Below, one piece after another: positions 1 to 8,332 of a stretch of 28,081 nt of DNA (its first letter is position 1; every line of letters starts with the position of its first letter). The stretch is taken from the NCBI GenBank assembly GCA_047629355.1, contig JBLHWU010000064.1, positions 1-28,081 of the forward strand. Reading direction: 5' to 3'. The translations under genes were made by a program, and so were the position numbers. Source of the stretch: CAYUNA01 sp047629355 (GTDB lineage: Bacteria > Bacteroidota > Bacteroidia > Chitinophagales > Saprospiraceae). The notes under the pieces are model-generated. The model did no database searches, was not told where the DNA came from, and saw only the letters and a list, made by a program, of their open reading frames with translations.

Positions 1-121
1 CCTTTTCCCTTCTAAAAAACACAAAAAATAGTTCCGTAACGAAGGCTATGCAACGATTTTTTGAATTCTTTAGAAGAAAAAATTACGGCGCATTATGGTC
101 CAACTTATTAAATCGTTTTTA

Positions 122-288
122 CTTAAGGAACGCGAATTAAATAAAATTACTTTTTTGAGCGCGCGTTTGCGTTCCTAGTTTTTGTTTTAAAAGTGCGATT
201 TATGTTGATATAATGAGCATTTTTAAAGTGAAACATATGGACTAAATATCCACTCAAAAATGTAAGATTATTTATTTCGCGTTCCTAA
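122..288. repeat. Inverted pair of GGAACGCGAA-containing repeats
   Basis: The arm at 122-146 (core GGAACGCGAATTAAATAA) is matched in inverted orientation at about 264-288 (core TTATTTCGCGTTCCTAAG) with a few differences. A shorter relative, GCGTTCCTAG, lies near 169-178. The same arm occurs again, identical over 23 bases and inverted, at 16429-16451. No gene is visible in positions 1-290, so this looks like a dispersed intergenic repeat. Confidence 0.55.
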
Positions 289-293
289 GATTC

Positions 294-511
294 GGGTGCA
301 TGAAAAACTGCACGCACACGTCAACAGTTTTTTGTGAGAGATGTGAGGTGGTTTAGAAATGCAGGCACAGCGTGCCGACCCTTTTGATAACAAAGTAATA
401 TTCTCTATCTTACTAGCCATAGCATGGCGGTACTCTTGAACTTTTGAACAGCAAAGAGTGCCGCCACGCTGTGGCTTTGGAATACGTGTACGTGCAGTTT
501 TTCGTACACCC
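294..511. repeat. 218-bp element with 27-bp inverted ends and internal hairpin
   Basis: The ends 294-320 and 485-511 are inverted repeats matching at 24 of 27 positions. Each end contains its own small palindrome; the right end reads GTGTACG-TGCAGTTTTT-CGTACAC. Inside, 417-437 and 454-474 form a 21-bp stem with three differences, two of which would be G-U pairs in RNA. Smaller palindromes (GGCACAGCGTGCC, GCCACGCTGTGGC) lie alongside. A partial copy of the end sequence recurs at 22709-22728. No protein is supported here. It may be a non-autonomous mobile element or a structured RNA; the sequence does not decide. Confidence 0.5.
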
Positions 512-571
512 CTAAGATTCTCACTTCCTTTTTTTAATAAAAAATCACATAACAATAAAGTGTTTTTATAA

Positions 572-2541
572 AACCTTGTTGATGTCTTACCTTCATCCCA
601 AAAAACAAAACACAGGAAAAATTTATTTTCACTCGGACTATTCCTATGCTTTCAATTATCGCTTCAAGCTCAAAATGTTCCAAAAGTCCTTCTTATTGGT
701 ATTGACGGCACACGCCCAGATGCACTGGAATTAGCCAATACACCCAATTTGGATGGTCTGATTGCCAATGGGATTTACAGCCCTGATGCCCTCAATGATG
801 ATGTGACGATTAGCGGAACGGGCTGGTCAGGTAACCTCTGCGGTGTTTGGTCAGAAAAGCATTTGGTGACGGGTAATGATTTTACGACTAATAATTACGA
901 AGAATTTCCGCCGGTGACAAAATACATGAATGATGTGGGATTGCATACCGTGTCGATTGTGCATTGGAATCCGATTAATGATAATATTATTGAGGAACAT
1001 GCTGATTTTAAATTGAATGTTGGGTCAGATTTAGAGGTTGGTTCACAGGGCGCAAATTATTTAACAATGAATGATCCCGACTTTATGTTTTTGCATTTTG
1101 ACGATGTAGATCATGCGGGGCATGCGTCTGGTTATTCAACGGGAGTACCAGAATATATAGCTGCCATTGAGAGTGTCGATTTGCATATTGGGATGGTTTT
1201 GCAAGCATTGGAAGCACGACCAGGTTATGGGGAAGAAGATTGGTTGATTTTGGTGACGACTGACCATAGTGGACTCAATTTTGGGCACGGTGGTAGTTCA
1301 ATTGATGAGCAAAATATCTTCGTGATTGCCAGCGGAAATACGCTAGAAACGCAGGTTATTCGCAAAGATAGCACGGTGACAATTGACAACCCATTTAATT
1401 ATTTGGGGGAGGAAACGGAGTTGTTTTTTTAGAATGCATCCGTGCAAGTTGCGCCGAATCCGTTGTTTAATTTTGGTGAAAACCAAGACTTTACGGTTGA
1501 ATGTCGAGTGCGCACCACCCAAGCGACTGATGTGGCGATTGTAACCAGTAAAGATTGGGGTTCGGGTGTGAATAAGGGCTTTGTTTTTTCCTTTGGGTTT
1601 TCTTCTGGGCCGGAGTGGAAAGTAAATATCGGCGATGGAACAAATCGAGTAGACATCAATACGGGCGGTGAAATTGCAGATAATGAATGGACGACTTTGA
1701 GCGTGAGTTTTGACCGCGATGGCATGATGCGGATGTATGAAGATGGCGTATTTGTGGACGAAGCAGATATATCGGGTATTGGAGATATTGATACGGATGG
1801 AGGCTTGGTATTTGGGGTAGATATTTTGGGAGACTATGATTATTTAGGGGCAATTGCGGAGGTGCGCGTTTGGAATGCGGTATTGGGGAATGCGGCGATT
1901 GCGGACTATAGTTGTACCGGAGTGGATTTGGTGCATCCTAATTTTAATAATCTTATTGACTATTGGAAAATGAATGAAGGAACGGGGGCGACTGTCGAAG
2001 ATTTTTCAACAAATGATAAATGTAGGTACTATCGTCGATGCCGAGTGGTTAGCTCCTGACTCTATTGTGGTGTATGATTATAGTACTACGCCGCGTATCG
2101 TTGATGTAGCGGTGACGGCTTTGACGCATTTGTGCATTCCGATTGAGGTCGAATGGTCGTTGGATGGGACAAGTTTGGTTGATGAAGGTATGATTGATGG
2201 TATTTCTGAAACCGATGTTTCAAAAAAAAATGATTCAAATTTATCTAAATCCTACGGATAGTGAGGTGCAGTTGTTTTTTGATAAAATGGACTTAAAAAA
2301 TGGCGGTCAGTTGAAAATTTACACTGTGGATGGAGTGGTTGTTTTTGATGAAAAAGTATTTTTAGATACCGTAAATGTGGATGCGAGGGATTTTTCAAAA
2401 GGGATTTATATGATGATTTTGGAAGTAGGGGAGGAGCGGCATTTTGGGAAGTTGGTAAAAATAAATAAATATATAGTTTTAAAAATAAAATTACGATACA
2501 TTTTGTTTTTTTTTAAATTTGTTTTTATACGTTTGTCCTGA
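572..2541 (+). pseudogene. Broken T9SS-exported phosphodiesterase/LamG protein
   Basis: Read across its lesions this is one secreted protein. It has a signal-peptide-like N-terminus ending LSLQAQ, then an alkaline-phosphatase-superfamily domain of the type I phosphodiesterase/nucleotide pyrophosphatase kind: metal-ligand motifs GIDGTRPD, SGTGW, DDVDHAGH, TTDHSG and GHGG. A LamG/concanavalin-like domain follows (about 1442-2000), then a type A T9SS sorting domain with IQIYLNPTDSE and KGIYMMILE. Lesions: no ATG, GTG or TTG in frame before the signal peptide; an in-frame TAG at 1430-1432; an extra base near 2018-2020; an extra A in the A9 run at 2222-2230; and no stop after the usual CTD end near 2470, so the frame runs on to 2541. 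The family cleaves phosphodiester or phosphomonoester bonds, here presumably at the cell surface. Real decay and sequencing indels both fit; the amber stop and lost start favour decay. Confidence 0.75.
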
Positions 2542-2587
2542 AAACACTACTCCTATTATTTTTTATAAACAAACAAACAAAAATATT

Positions 2588-3071
2588 ATGCCTACTAATT
2601 TCTACATATGGTTTGTCGCTGCGTTAATTCCAATGATTATTGGAGCAATTTATTACCATGAAAAAGTATTCGGTTCCGCTTGGATGAAAGTCAACGGATT
2701 TAAAAAGGAAGACATGGAGGGCGCGAATATGGCGGTTATCCTCGGCGTTTCTTATTTATTTTCTGTTTTCATCGCCTTCTTTTTGACCAATATTGTGATT
2801 CATCAGTCTGGTATTTTTCAAACGATGATGCCTGACGTGATGGAGAGTAGGAGTGCGGTACAGAAGCATTTTAACGAGCTAATGGGACAATGGCGGTAAT
2901 TTTCGAACCTTTGGACACGGTGCGCTACACGGTGTTTTGACGACGTTGTTTTTTGTGTTTCCATTGATTGGGATTAATGCTTTGTTTGAGCGACGCGGCT
3001 GGAAATACATCTTTATCCATGTTGGCTATTGGTTGATTAGCTTGACATTGATGGGTGGATTGTTGTGTAAG
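2588..3071 (+). pseudogene. DUF1761 membrane protein, one frameshift
   Basis: The ATG at 2588 opens a small membrane protein with a helix at its N-terminus (FYIWFVAALIPMIIGAIYY) and another at LGVSYLFSVFIAFFLTNIVI, typical of DUF1761. The frame stops at 2899 after NELMGQWR. Removing one base near 2891 restores GGNFRTFGHGALHG, two more hydrophobic segments and the usual family ending (YWLISLTLMGG), with a stop at 3069-3071. The repaired length of about 161 residues suits the family, whose function is unknown. It lies just downstream of the broken phosphodiesterase gene on the same strand. The lesion is a single +1 change outside any long homopolymer, so it could be a real frameshift or a consensus error. 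Confidence 0.7.
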
Positions 3072-3109
3072 ACTTTGGCGTATGGGGCGTTGTCGTAACA
3101 AAGGGAGTT

Positions 3110-3300
3110 TGAGGGTTGAAAAGATTTCACAAAAAATTTTTTCAACTCTCAAAATTTCATGCACATGGAATCTAACTTAATAAGAGGAGTTTGAGGAGAA
3201 AAAGTAGGTTTGTAAAACCTGCTTTTTCTCCTCAAGACCCCCACCCGCGCTGCCGCAGGCAGTGTGCACTTTTTGTATGAGGGCGAGAAAATTTATAGTG
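3110..3300 (-). repeat. Composite palindromic repeat, copy a
   Basis: It contains a first hairpin at 3110-3152 (13-bp stem, one G-U). A 21-bp stem at 3191-3211/3215-3235 follows, with TTGAGG at its foot and loop GTA. The GC-rich palindrome GCTGCCGCAGGCAG lies near 3250, with a trace of the GAGAAAATT module after it. Module order defines the family; copies b and d share the order hairpin, GC palindrome, GAAAATC module. Confidence 0.65.
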
Positions 3301-3492
3301 TAGTAGCTCCCAATCTTTTTGTCTTTACCCATCCTTTTTGCAGAAAAAGTGTTAAAATTTAACGCTTACATGTTGTTGTTGTTTCCATTTTTATCTCCTA
3401 CCTTACTCCCGATAACATTTTTTAAAACCATCGCGTGTGCTTAGCGTCTCTCTAAAAAAACGCTTACCTCACACCGAACAAACACCGTTACG
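3301..3492. other. Intergenic leader before the KGG peptide gene
   Basis: AT-rich sequence between repeat copy a and the small peptide gene. I see no clear TAnnTTTG promoter element, riboswitch or protein-coding signal here. Confidence 0.3.
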
Positions 3493-3612
3493 ATGAAAAA
3501 AGTAAGCATCAAAACGTTGCAACAAGCAACCAAAATCACCGTCTTGAAAAAAGACGAAGCAAAGAAAGTGAAAGGAGGATTTATTGTCGTTGATGATTTT
3601 GCCGGATTTTAA
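3493..3612 (+). CDS. 39-aa peptide with KGG leader-type motif
   Basis: ATG at 3493, TAA at 3610-3612. The product begins MKKVSIKTLQQATKITVL, continues with a lysine-rich stretch (KKDEAKKVKGG) and ends FIVVDDFAGF. Short basic amphipathic leaders followed by a double glycine and a short tail are common among Bacteroidota peptides annotated as natural-product precursors, where C39-type peptidase transporters cut after GG. Here only ten residues follow the GG and there is no Cys, Ser or Thr among them. A lanthipeptide is therefore unlikely, and any modification chemistry is unknown. No transporter or modification enzyme is in the window. A rho-independent hairpin directly follows the gene, which supports it being a real monocistronic transcript. 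The family resemblance is recalled, not searched. Confidence 0.6.
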   Translation: MKKVSIKTLQQATKITVLKKDEAKKVKGGFIVVDDFAGF

Positions 3613-3631
3613 GTCACCTTCATTTTAGAGG

Positions 3632-3666
3632 AAGGGCTGAGCAGGGGATGCGCAGCCCTTCTTTAT
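3632..3666. terminator. Bidirectional terminator between convergent genes
   Basis: The stem AAGGGCTG (3632-3639) pairs with CAGCCCTT (3653-3660) and is followed by TTCTTTATT. It sits 20 bases after the KGG peptide gene and abuts the 3' end of the convergent minus-strand gene, so it could serve both. Confidence 0.7.
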
Positions 3667-5099
3667 TCGAGTTCGGCGATTTTTTCTTTGAGCCATTTTA
3701 GACTTGCAATGTTTCTGTCTGCTTCAACTTCTTCTTTTATTTTTTTGATGGCTTTTTTGTCGTTGGGGAAAATTCTGGTTAGTTTTTTCACAAATTTAAT
3801 TAAATTAGCAAAACTTTTTCTGCGATTTTCTGGGATTTCTTTATGTCTGTTCAAATAAGCTCTAAAACTTTCCATTAAAGACTCTAAAGGCTCTAAATTA
3901 TCTGTTTCATAATAAGTAGCCAATAGCATTGTTTTTGAATTTAAATTGTAGGAAAAATCTTCATATTCGACAGTATTTAATAATTCAATTACTTTATCAT
4001 AGTTTTTTTGATAGAAATAGAGAGAAGCTGAGTTAAATGAAACTGCATTTTCTCTAAGATTTTCAGGAATTTTCGCGTTGTAATTTTCAATGAAATCTTT
4101 TGTCCATTCATATTTTCCTAACCTCAAAGCAAAACCGATGATATTTCTAAATACATAGGGAGAGAGTTCACCATCTTTATAGATTAATTCTTTATTTATT
4201 AATTCCTGATAAATTTCAAAATATTCTTGAAGAAATTTTTGATTCCCAGAATTAACTTTTCTAATACAATAGTTACTTGCTACACCATAAATTTGTTCCG
4301 CTTCATTAGGAGGAAACTGTTCAATAGATTCTTTCGCTAAATCTTTAAGTTTAAAAAAGTATTTTTCCTCTTTAGGTTCTAATTGAGACATACAAATTTG
4401 ATGATAAATAGAAATTGGTGGCGTTTCTAAATATCCATCATCTTCTAAATGTTTCAAAATTGCATCTTTAAATAAAAATTCGTATTTATGAGAAGAGACG
4501 GCTTCATGACTCAACATTGAACAATAATACCTCAGTTTTTCCGCCAAATAAAACTTATCCAAATTCTCCAAAATATTCTCATAATTCCGCTTAGAAGCCC
4601 TATCGTATTCATGCTCCGATAGCTCCTGATAACTCTTCTCTACTTGATATTGATAAAAGTAAAAATTCCCTGGTTTATAAGGCTGTTGCTTGGACAATCT
4701 TCGTGCTGTTTTTATGGAACTATTGAATAATTTATCCATTTTTTTGCGACTCACTGCCTCCAATAAATAGGTGGCTTGATACAATGGATTGGCTTGATAA
4801 TGCTCTTGCGCTAAGAAATTTTCAATCAATTTTAATAGCTCCGAACATAGTTTTCGGTAGCGCACATCATCATATTTTTTGCCTGCTTGAGCGGCATTCC
4901 AAATCGCTTCTTTTTCCAATCCTTTCGTCGATTCTTTGTTGATTTTATCTATCAAATATTCAAACAAATCCACAAGGGTTTGATTCTTATTGAAATAAGG
5001 AGACAATAGAAATTTTCTTAATTTATTTTGCTCATATTTGTCAAAATACTCAAGTATGGAATAGAGTTTGCTATTATGCATTGTAAGCGGTTTTGTCAT
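3663..5099 (-). CDS. Uncharacterised alpha-helical repeat protein
   Basis: A 478-residue soluble protein rich in Lys, Glu, Tyr and Leu, with no signal peptide or membrane segment. It begins with a region like LYSILEYFDKYEQNKLRKFL and SPYFNKNQTLVDLFEYL and then runs as successive helical pairs resembling degenerate TPR units; ASLYFYQKNYDKVIELL near residue 360 is the clearest. I recall similar uncharacterised proteins in Saprospiria-type genomes but cannot assign a function; scaffolding or protein-protein contact is the usual role of such folds. Start choice: the first ATG (5099) lies inside a dispersed TTTGTCATTCCG repeat, and an ATG at 5081 (MHNSKLYSIL) is an attractive alternative. Neither has a strong Shine-Dalgarno sequence. 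It is convergent with the KGG peptide gene; nothing shows a functional link. Confidence 0.75.
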   Translation of the reverse strand: MTKPLTMHNSKLYSILEYFDKYEQNKLRKFLLSPYFNKNQTLVDLFEYLIDKINKESTKGLEKEAIWNAAQAGKKYDDVRYRKLCSELLKLIENFLAQEHYQANPLYQATYLLEAVSRKKMDKLFNSSIKTARRLSKQQPYKPGNFYFYQYQVEKSYQELSEHEYDRASKRNYENILENLDKFYLAEKLRYYCSMLSHEAVSSHKYEFLFKDAILKHLEDDGYLETPPISIYHQICMSQLEPKEEKYFFKLKDLAKESIEQFPPNEAEQIYGVASNYCIRKVNSGNQKFLQEYFEIYQELINKELIYKDGELSPYVFRNIIGFALRLGKYEWTKDFIENYNAKIPENLRENAVSFNSASLYFYQKNYDKVIELLNTVEYEDFSYNLNSKTMLLATYYETDNLEPLESLMESFRAYLNRHKEIPENRRKSFANLIKFVKKLTRIFPNDKKAIKKIKEEVEADRNIASLKWLKEKIAELE

Positions 5100-5186
5100 T
5101 CCGATAATCTTTTGTCATTCCGACCGAAGTGAAGGGATCTGTCAAAATTGTATTGTCAAGTTCCTTCACTTTGGTCAGAATGACAA
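5092..5186. repeat. Inverted repeat of the TGTCATTCCGACC family
   Basis: The arms 5112-5136 and 5162-5186 are inverted repeats with three differences over 25 bases (core TGTCATTCCGACCGAAGTG). A further partial direct copy at about 5092-5105 contains the first ATG of the neighbouring minus-strand gene. Another copy lies inside pbpC at 9545-9577. It resembles dispersed intergenic repeats I recall from other Bacteroidota genomes. Confidence 0.7.
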
Positions 5187-5312
5187 TAGGGACAAAGTTA
5201 CCAATTTGAGTTGAAATTACAATTTTTATTATTATGTGATTTTATTCATTTTCAATCGAAAAAAATTGGGTAAATTTTGTTATCAGCCTTTATGACTGGT
5301 TTTTACCCCCAA

Positions 5313-5386
5313 AATGATACGAATTAAATTTTTTCAAAAGATTAATATTTTTTTTTTAGGAATATATTAAATTTATGCGTATCATT
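5313..5386. promoter_or_regulatory. Spaced 9-bp inverted repeat, possible operator
   Basis: AATGATACG at 5313-5321 is perfectly matched by CGTATCATT at 5378-5386, across a 56-base AT-rich spacer containing a T10 run. The arrangement could be paired binding sites for a regulator of the gene at 5586. This is inferred only from symmetry. Confidence 0.3.
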
Positions 5387-5556
5387 GTACCAAGAATATG
5401 AAAATAGATTGTCTGCTTTTTCCACAACACGAGTTTTTAATTTTTACGCAGACAGTCAACCACGTTTTAGCAATGTTTTTAAATTATTATTGATTGTACT
5501 TTTTTTCTGATAAATGATGCTTTCACCCCCCTAACGGCAATCATCAATTAACAGTT

Positions 5557-5564
5557 TAAATTTG
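5557..5564 (+). promoter_or_regulatory. Candidate -7 element (TAAATTTG)
   Basis: TAAATTTG matches the Bacteroidota -7 consensus TAnnTTTG and lies 22 bases before the ATG at 5586. No TTG is found at the expected upstream spacing, so the -33 part is missing or weak. Confidence 0.35.
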
Positions 5565-5585
5565 TAATTATTTAATCCACGATCC

Positions 5586-8150
5586 ATGAATATACTACTA
5601 CCAAAAAAAATTACTCATCTGGCTATAGCATTGCTGCTATGCTGTCTTGCCTTACCGGGGTTGGCGCAGAACTATCACGAGCTGACTGTTCTAAAAAACA
5701 TCTCGATTTCCTTTTCCTTCGATAATTATAGTTCCATTGATTTGAATGCCCCTTATGTACAGGAGCAAGCTGAAAATGGCGTGGTTATTTTTAATCCGAC
5801 CAGTAATAATGGACAAAAAGGAATTGGGACTAGTTATCCTACTTTAAATACCATCGAATATACACCGAATGCAGACTTCTTAGGGGAAGATGTCTTCTTA
5901 ATTCGTTACCGAAAGCAAATTGGTTCGAGTAGCGCGACTTGGAGTACGAAGACTTTTCTTATTAATGTAATCCCTTCTTCAATTATTGCAAATAACGATT
6001 ATGCAACGTTGGTGAATGGTTCAAGCATTACGGTAGATGTATTGGACAACGACTTTAGTGATGGCACTGATTTAGAAATTAGAACTGTACCCGTAACGAA
6101 CAACGGAACAGTTCAGTTAATTGATAATAATACGAAGATTGTCTTTACACCAGAAGCTGGATTTTCTGGAATTGCAGACTTTAATTATGTAATTTGTGAT
6201 GGACAAGGAGGATGTGACGGGGCAGTAGTTAATATATGTGTATTGGGCGGTAGCTCAGATTATGAAAAATTAGAAATCTTTACAAAAGAAGATACACCAC
6301 AAGTTGTGATTGCAGCTTTGGAAGGTTTTGCGGTAACTGATACAGCAGAAAATGGAGTGGTTACCGATACCTCAGGGGTTTGGGTTTATCATCCGAATAA
6401 TAATTTTGATGGAATTGATAATTTTACCTTGTCAGGAAATGGCTTTGCGCAAGAGGTTCAAATTACAGTATTAAATGCACCACATCCTAATACTTTTGTT
6501 AAAAATGATACTTATTTTTTAGCAGTTGGTGGAGAAGGTGTTTTCTTTGCTTTAGAAAATGATTTAGGAAGTGCTGCTTATCAAGCGGTGGCTTTAAATC
6601 AAGGTGCAACGAATGGAAGTGTTATTTATGACAATGCTACGCAGAGTTTCTATTACGTTCCAAATCCTGGATTTACGGGTGTAGATGAGTTTGAATATCG
6701 AGCAAGACCAGGTGGAAGTCCTTATTTTGAATATGGAACCGTTCAAGTGATTGTGAGCAATCAAGCACCAGCAAATGTAAATTATGAAATTGTAACGCCT
6801 GTAGGTGCTTCAATGGTTATTTCTTACAATATTCCAATTGAAGACTATATTTATACGAATTTTGAGGATGCGGTATTGGATAATGGTACACTGGCTTATT
6901 ATGAAGGTCAAACGACACAAACTATTGATGGTCAGGAAGTTTCTGGATTCAACATGTTGGTTTATACACCGAATGCGAATGCGCAGGCAGGTGCTTCTGA
7001 TGCTTTTGAATATGAATATTGTGCAGGTGGCGATTATTCTGATTGTTACTTAGTAAAAATAAATGTACAAATTGAAGATGTCAATGCATCAATTACTGAC
7101 TTTTGTGTCGGTTCAGCATGTGTTTGGACGGGAGATACGAATACAGATGGAGTCGTAGATATTAGAGATTTATTGCCAATTGGTTGGTGTATGGGCGAAG
7201 TGGGCATTGAGCGAGCAGATGCAGATGCTAATTGGTACGGACAACATTCAGAAAATTGGGAAAGCCCAATGTCTGCTGAAAATTTTGACATCAAACATGT
7301 GGATGTTGACGGTGATGGGATTGTAGAAGCAATGGATACCGTTGGGATTTCAAGTCACTACGGTTTGCACCACAATCCAACGGCAAAAGTTGAAGGGTTG
7401 TTGATTTCTGATAATGGTTTAGGTTGGGGCGATGCTCCTATCGACATTTTAACAATTCAAGCAGGTGACGTGATTTTAGTACCATTTAAATATGGTAGCG
7501 GAAACAATCCTGTATTGGATGCCTATGGATTTACATTCGAATTGCCTTACGAACCAGCTATTTTTGATGCAAATATCCTTTATGACGATGAGAGCTGGAT
7601 GTCTTATAATTCGCCTATTTTAACGATGAATCAAAAGCCAACTCCAGGAGTATTGCATAGTGGTTTTACTCGAACAAGTGGTTTGGCAGCAAGTGGTTTT
7701 GGTATAATTGGACAGGTTGAGTTTATTGTTATAGATGATTTAAATGGTTTCAGGTTAAACAACAACCAAATCCAAGTCTCCTTCAACCCAATGGGGGAAA
7801 TGAACGGTGCAGGTCAAATGTCTACTTCTAATAGCAGTACCTTGACTTTTATCTTAGACCTAGACGGTGATGACGAAGATGACAACGAGTTGACCTTCAT
7901 CGACGCAGACCAATTGAAAGTCTATCCAAATCCAACACGGGAGCAATTGAATGTGCACTTGAATGGTTTGGGCAATGAAGTAGAGCGACTAGTCATTTAC
8001 AACATCACTGGACAAGAAGTGTACAACTCTGGTGCTATCCAAACGAAGCGCATTGAATTGAATGTGTCGGACTTTGGAACTGGGATGTATGTGTTGAAAG
8101 CCTATACCAATGGTGGGGTGATTAATAAGAAATTTGAAAAATTTGATTAA
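5586..8150 (+). CDS. T9SS surface protein: cadherin-like, dockerin- and cohesin-like
   Basis: An 854-residue exported protein. Residues 1-28 are a signal peptide (hydrophobic HLAIALLLCCLALPGLAQ). Residues about 29-505 hold roughly five tandem beta-sandwich units of the cadherin/Ig-like type, each with a phrase like YTPNADFLGEDVF, FTPEAGFSGIADFNY or YVPNPGFTGVDEFEY. Residues about 515-595 look dockerin-like, with two calcium loops: D517-TNTDGVVD and D573-VDGDGIVEAMD. Residues about 610-735 resemble a cohesin-like sandwich (AGDVILVPFKYG, YGFTFELPYEP, SGFGIIGQVEFIV). Residues about 775-854 form a type A T9SS sorting domain (VYPNPTREQLNVHL, GTGMYVLKAY). It is probably anchored at or released from the cell surface for adhesion or matrix building. 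No catalytic domain is seen. The ATG is supported by the signal peptide. It is monocistronic, with hairpins following. Confidence 0.85.
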   Translation: MNILLPKKITHLAIALLLCCLALPGLAQNYHELTVLKNISISFSFDNYSSIDLNAPYVQEQAENGVVIFNPTSNNGQKGIGTSYPTLNTIEYTPNADFLGEDVFLIRYRKQIGSSSATWSTKTFLINVIPSSIIANNDYATLVNGSSITVDVLDNDFSDGTDLEIRTVPVTNNGTVQLIDNNTKIVFTPEAGFSGIADFNYVICDGQGGCDGAVVNICVLGGSSDYEKLEIFTKEDTPQVVIAALEGFAVTDTAENGVVTDTSGVWVYHPNNNFDGIDNFTLSGNGFAQEVQITVLNAPHPNTFVKNDTYFLAVGGEGVFFALENDLGSAAYQAVALNQGATNGSVIYDNATQSFYYVPNPGFTGVDEFEYRARPGGSPYFEYGTVQVIVSNQAPANVNYEIVTPVGASMVISYNIPIEDYIYTNFEDAVLDNGTLAYYEGQTTQTIDGQEVSGFNMLVYTPNANAQAGASDAFEYEYCAGGDYSDCYLVKINVQIEDVNASITDFCVGSACVWTGDTNTDGVVDIRDLLPIGWCMGEVGIERADADANWYGQHSENWESPMSAENFDIKHVDVDGDGIVEAMDTVGISSHYGLHHNPTAKVEGLLISDNGLGWGDAPIDILTIQAGDVILVPFKYGSGNNPVLDAYGFTFELPYEPAIFDANILYDDESWMSYNSPILTMNQKPTPGVLHSGFTRTSGLAASGFGIIGQVEFIVIDDLNGFRLNNNQIQVSFNPMGEMNGAGQMSTSNSSTLTFILDLDGDDEDDNELTFIDADQLKVYPNPTREQLNVHLNGLGNEVERLVIYNITGQEVYNSGAIQTKRIELNVSDFGTGMYVLKAYTNGGVINKKFEKFD

Positions 8151-8170
8151 CTCGATTGACTTGATTTTTT

Positions 8171-8205
8171 CGATTATCTCGATTGTATAGCAATCGAGAT
8201 AATCG
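8171..8205. terminator. 15-bp perfect hairpin after the secreted protein gene
   Basis: CGATTATCTCGATTG (8171-8185) pairs perfectly with CAATCGAGATAATCG (8191-8205) around loop TATAG. The hairpin sits in a stretch of TCGATT iterations running from about 8152 to 8232 that can extend the stem imperfectly. There is no T-run directly after it, so it may be an mRNA 3'-end stabiliser or a repeat and not a simple terminator. Confidence 0.5.
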
Positions 8206-8279
8206 GATGAATCGAAAACAATCGAATCAATCCATAAAGATTTTATATTCATATTCGTGGAATTTTATCATTGCTAGTG

Positions 8280-8307
8280 AGTCGTACCTTTGGTGCGACT
8301 TTTTTTT
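8280..8307 (+). terminator. Rho-independent terminator
   Basis: AGTCGTACC (8280-8288) pairs with GGTGCGACT (8292-8300), one G-U pair, followed by T7. It is well placed to end transcription from the gene finishing at 8150. Confidence 0.8.
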
Positions 8308-8332
8308 GTTTAGGGCTTTATTCCAAAGGAGT

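Larger units (their letters stand above)
5187..5585. other. Long AT-rich upstream region of the secreted protein gene
   Basis: There is no coding signal. It holds two inverted-repeat pairs (AATGATACG/CGTATCATT, and TGTCTGC/GCAGACA at about 5411-5454) and a TAnnTTTG-type element close to the downstream gene. This is long for a leader and may be regulatory. Confidence 0.4.

Noticed and set aside
268..555. Open frame of 95 codons on the minus strand
   Set aside because: It runs across the inverted-repeat element at 294-511; the composition follows the palindromes and there is no family resemblance.
1424..1432. Programmed amber readthrough or recoding at the TAG in the phosphodiesterase gene
   Set aside because: The same gene has further frameshifts and no usable start, so pseudogene decay is the simpler explanation.
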